DNA from: an uncultured Bacteroidales bacterium
Lineage (GTDB): Bacteria; Bacteroidota; Bacteroidia; Bacteroidales; JAUNSR01
DNA length: 38,162 nucleotides
NCBI GenBank assembly: GCA_947074145.1
Contig: CAMTOJ010000034.1
Span: 1-38,162 of the forward strand
Reading direction: 5' to 3'
A program made the translations under genes and the position numbers. Each line of letters starts with the position of its first letter. The stretch's first letter is position 1. This document shows, in pieces, positions 36,747 through 38,162 of the stretch. The notes beneath the pieces were generated by a model that was given only the letters and a program-made list of their open reading frames with translations, had not been told where the DNA came from and did not search any database.

Positions 36747-37157
36747 TTAATTTTGATTTTCGTTTTTACTTATTGTATCAACAAACAATGTTACGTGGTT
36801 AGAACGCTTACGGATTCTGTAAGCTCTACCCTGAGGAGCCGGACGTAGTCTTTTTAGCATAGCCGCTGAGTCTACAAAGATTTCAGAAATCTTAAGTTCA
36901 CCGCTTTCTGCCTTACGCTCATTTTTCTGCTCCCAGTTTGCAATAGCCGAACGAAGAAGCTTTTCTACTCTTGCAGAAGCCTCTTTGTTAGAGAACTTCA
37001 GTACGCCAAGTGCTTTGAATACTTCCATTCCTCTCACCATGTCAGCGACTAGGCGCATCTTTCTTGGAGAAGTTGGAACATTGTTCAACTTAGCGAAATA
37101 TGTAGTTTTTAGGGCTTCTTTTCTTTTATCAGCTGATATTCTTTTTCTTGCACCCAT
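36747..37157 (-). CDS. rplV: 50S ribosomal protein L22
   Basis: 136 residues. [18 protein letters not shown], the tunnel loop region and the end [19 protein letters not shown] segment ([20 protein letters not shown]) identify L22, whose beta-hairpin lines the exit tunnel. Slightly extended at the N terminus. Confidence 0.97.
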   Translation of the reverse strand: MGARKRISADKRKEALKTTYFAKLNNVPTSPRKMRLVADMVRGMEVFKALGVLKFSNKEASARVEKLLRSAIANWEQKNERKAESGELKISEIFVDSAAMLKRLRPAPQGRAYRIRKRSNHVTLFVDTISKNENQN

Positions 37158-37185
37158 TTTTTAAATTCTTTTTTTTTGACCCTTA

Positions 37186-37455
37186 TTATCTTTTCTTGTT
37201 ACCACCATGTCCACGGAAGTTACGAGTTGGAGCAAATTCTCCAAGCTTGTGACCCACCATGTTTTCGGTAACGTAAACCGGAATAAATTTATTACCGTTG
37301 TGAACTGCTATCGTATGTCCTACGAAATCAGGAGAAATCATCGAAGCTCTTGACCAAGTCTTAACAACTGACTTTTTGCCAGCTTCATTCATGTCAAGGA
37401 CCTTCTTCTCAAGTTTCACATTAATAAATGGGCCTTTTTTTAAGGAACGACTCAT
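37186..37455 (-). CDS. rpsS: 30S ribosomal protein S19
   Basis: 89 residues. [39 protein letters not shown] and the ending [18 protein letters not shown] are diagnostic. Confidence 0.98.
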   Translation of the reverse strand: MSRSLKKGPFINVKLEKKVLDMNEAGKKSVVKTWSRASMISPDFVGHTIAVHNGNKFIPVYVTENMVGHKLGEFAPTRNFRGHGGNKKR

Positions 37456-37476
37456 AGTTTACTTCAATTAATCAGA

Positions 37477-38162
37477 TTATTTCTTTCTTCTTTCAATTAT
37501 ATACTTCGAAGAATGTTTCTTCGGAGCTCTTGTCTTAAGACCCTTAGAGTATAGACCTTTACGTGAACGAGGGTGACCTCCTGACGCACGGCCTTCTCCA
37601 CCACCCATTGGGTGATCTACCGGGTTCATTGCAACACCACGGTTACGAGGACGACGGCCTAACCATCTTGAGCGACCTGCTTTTCCTGATTTCTCAAGAG
37701 AATGCTCTGAGTTTCCTACGCTACCGATTGTTGCTTTACAAGCTGCAAGAATCTTACGAGTTTCACCTGAAGGTAATTTGATGATTGCATATTTACCCTC
37801 TTTTGAAGTAAGCTGAGCGAAAGTACCCGCTGAACGAACTAAAGCTGCGCCTTGTCCAGGATTCAGCTCGATGTTGTGAATTACTGTACCCACAGGTATA
37901 CTTGCTAATGGCAATGTATTCCCGATTTCAGGAGCAGCGTTTTCACCCGACATCAATGTTGTACCAACCTCTAAGCCGTTTGGTGCAATGATGTAACGTT
38001 TTTCTCCATCAGCATAAAAAAGCAATGCGATACGAGCTGAACGATTCGGATCGTACTCGATTGTTTTTACTATTGCTGGTACACCGTCTTTATTTCTCTT
38101 GAAATCAATAAAACGAAATTTACGTTTGTGACCGCCACCGATATAACGCATTGTCATTTTAC
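37477..38162 (-). CDS. rplB: 50S ribosomal protein L2 (partial, N terminus cut by window)
   Basis: The frame is open to the right edge; the visible part starts at [18 protein letters not shown] and runs to the normal end [15 protein letters not shown]2 is about 274 residues, so roughly the first 47 are outside the window. The peptidyl-transferase-associated C-terminal loop [19 protein letters not shown] is intact. The ATG at 38157 is internal, not the start. Confidence 0.97.
   Translation of the reverse strand, partial: KMTMRYIGGGHKRKFRFIDFKRNKDGVPAIVKTIEYDPNRSARIALLFYADGEKRYIIAPNGLEVGTTLMSGENAAPEIGNTLPLASIPVGTVIHNIELNPGQGAALVRSAGTFAQLTSKEGKYAIIKLPSGETRKILAACKATIGSVGNSEHSLEKSGKAGRSRWLGRRPRNRGVAMNPVDHPMGGGEGRASGGHPRSRKGLYSKGLKTRAPKKHSSKYIIERRKK

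Overview
This 38 kb window comes from the chromosome of a low-GC member of the Bacteroidetes, most likely order Bacteroidales. Four things point there. Most genes lack Shine-Dalgarno sequences. Several spacers carry the phylum's promoter -7 motif TAnnTTTG. The gene set includes an ftsX-DUF3098-uppP-truB-queA-folK cluster and a DUF4369/TlpA-like lipoprotein. The ribosomal proteins are of Bacteroidetes type: L17 has an Ala/Lys tail and L36 has lost its zinc ligands. I cannot name a genus from the sequence alone. I see no insertion sequence, prophage, CRISPR array, tRNA or rRNA gene.

Layout. Positions 1-529 are a non-coding spacer with palindromic repeats. From 557 to 6528, on the plus strand, lie a Pro-specific aminopeptidase, a COG0731-type radical SAM protein and a very large multi-PAS sensor histidine kinase. 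From 19338 down to 6654 the genes are on the minus strand. In transcription order they are a small membrane-anchored unknown, an acetyl-CoA hydrolase/CoA-transferase, a lipoprotein esterase, a zinc-ribbon methyltransferase, ftsX, DUF3098, uppP, truB, queA, folK, a candidate structured RNA, metK and a thioredoxin-fold lipoprotein without CXXC. From 19904 to 25108, on the plus strand, lie miaB, a U32 peptidase-family protein, a TIGR01777 epimerase and an aquaporin. From the right edge (38162) down to 25439, on the minus strand, runs the S10-spc-alpha ribosomal superoperon: L2 (cut by the window edge), S19, L22, S3, L16, L29, S17, L14, L24, L5, S14, S8, L6, L18, S5, L30, L15, SecY, Map, IF-1, L36, S13, S11, S4, RpoA, L17. 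It ends at a bidirectional hairpin terminator facing the aquaporin gene.

Functionally most of the window is housekeeping: translation, protein export and N-terminal processing, tRNA modification (MiaB, QueA, TruB, probably the U32 protein), SAM supply (MetK, whose product QueA, MiaB and the methyltransferase use), folate, undecaprenyl-phosphate recycling and cell division.

The less ordinary material is mainly in the spacers. The best candidate is a roughly 180-nt RNA upstream of metK. It has its own -7 motif, a rod-like fold with a large internal bubble and a U-rich end, and resembles 6S RNA. Other points are a second promoter-to-terminator unit upstream of miaB, a 16-bp palindrome (ACACCTTGCAAGGTGT) arranged with a 44-45 bp period in two distant spacers, a strong Shine-Dalgarno only in front of rplF, an enlarged S11-S4 spacer, and an aquaporin with Asn in place of the filter His. 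I did not find a convincing new multi-gene system.
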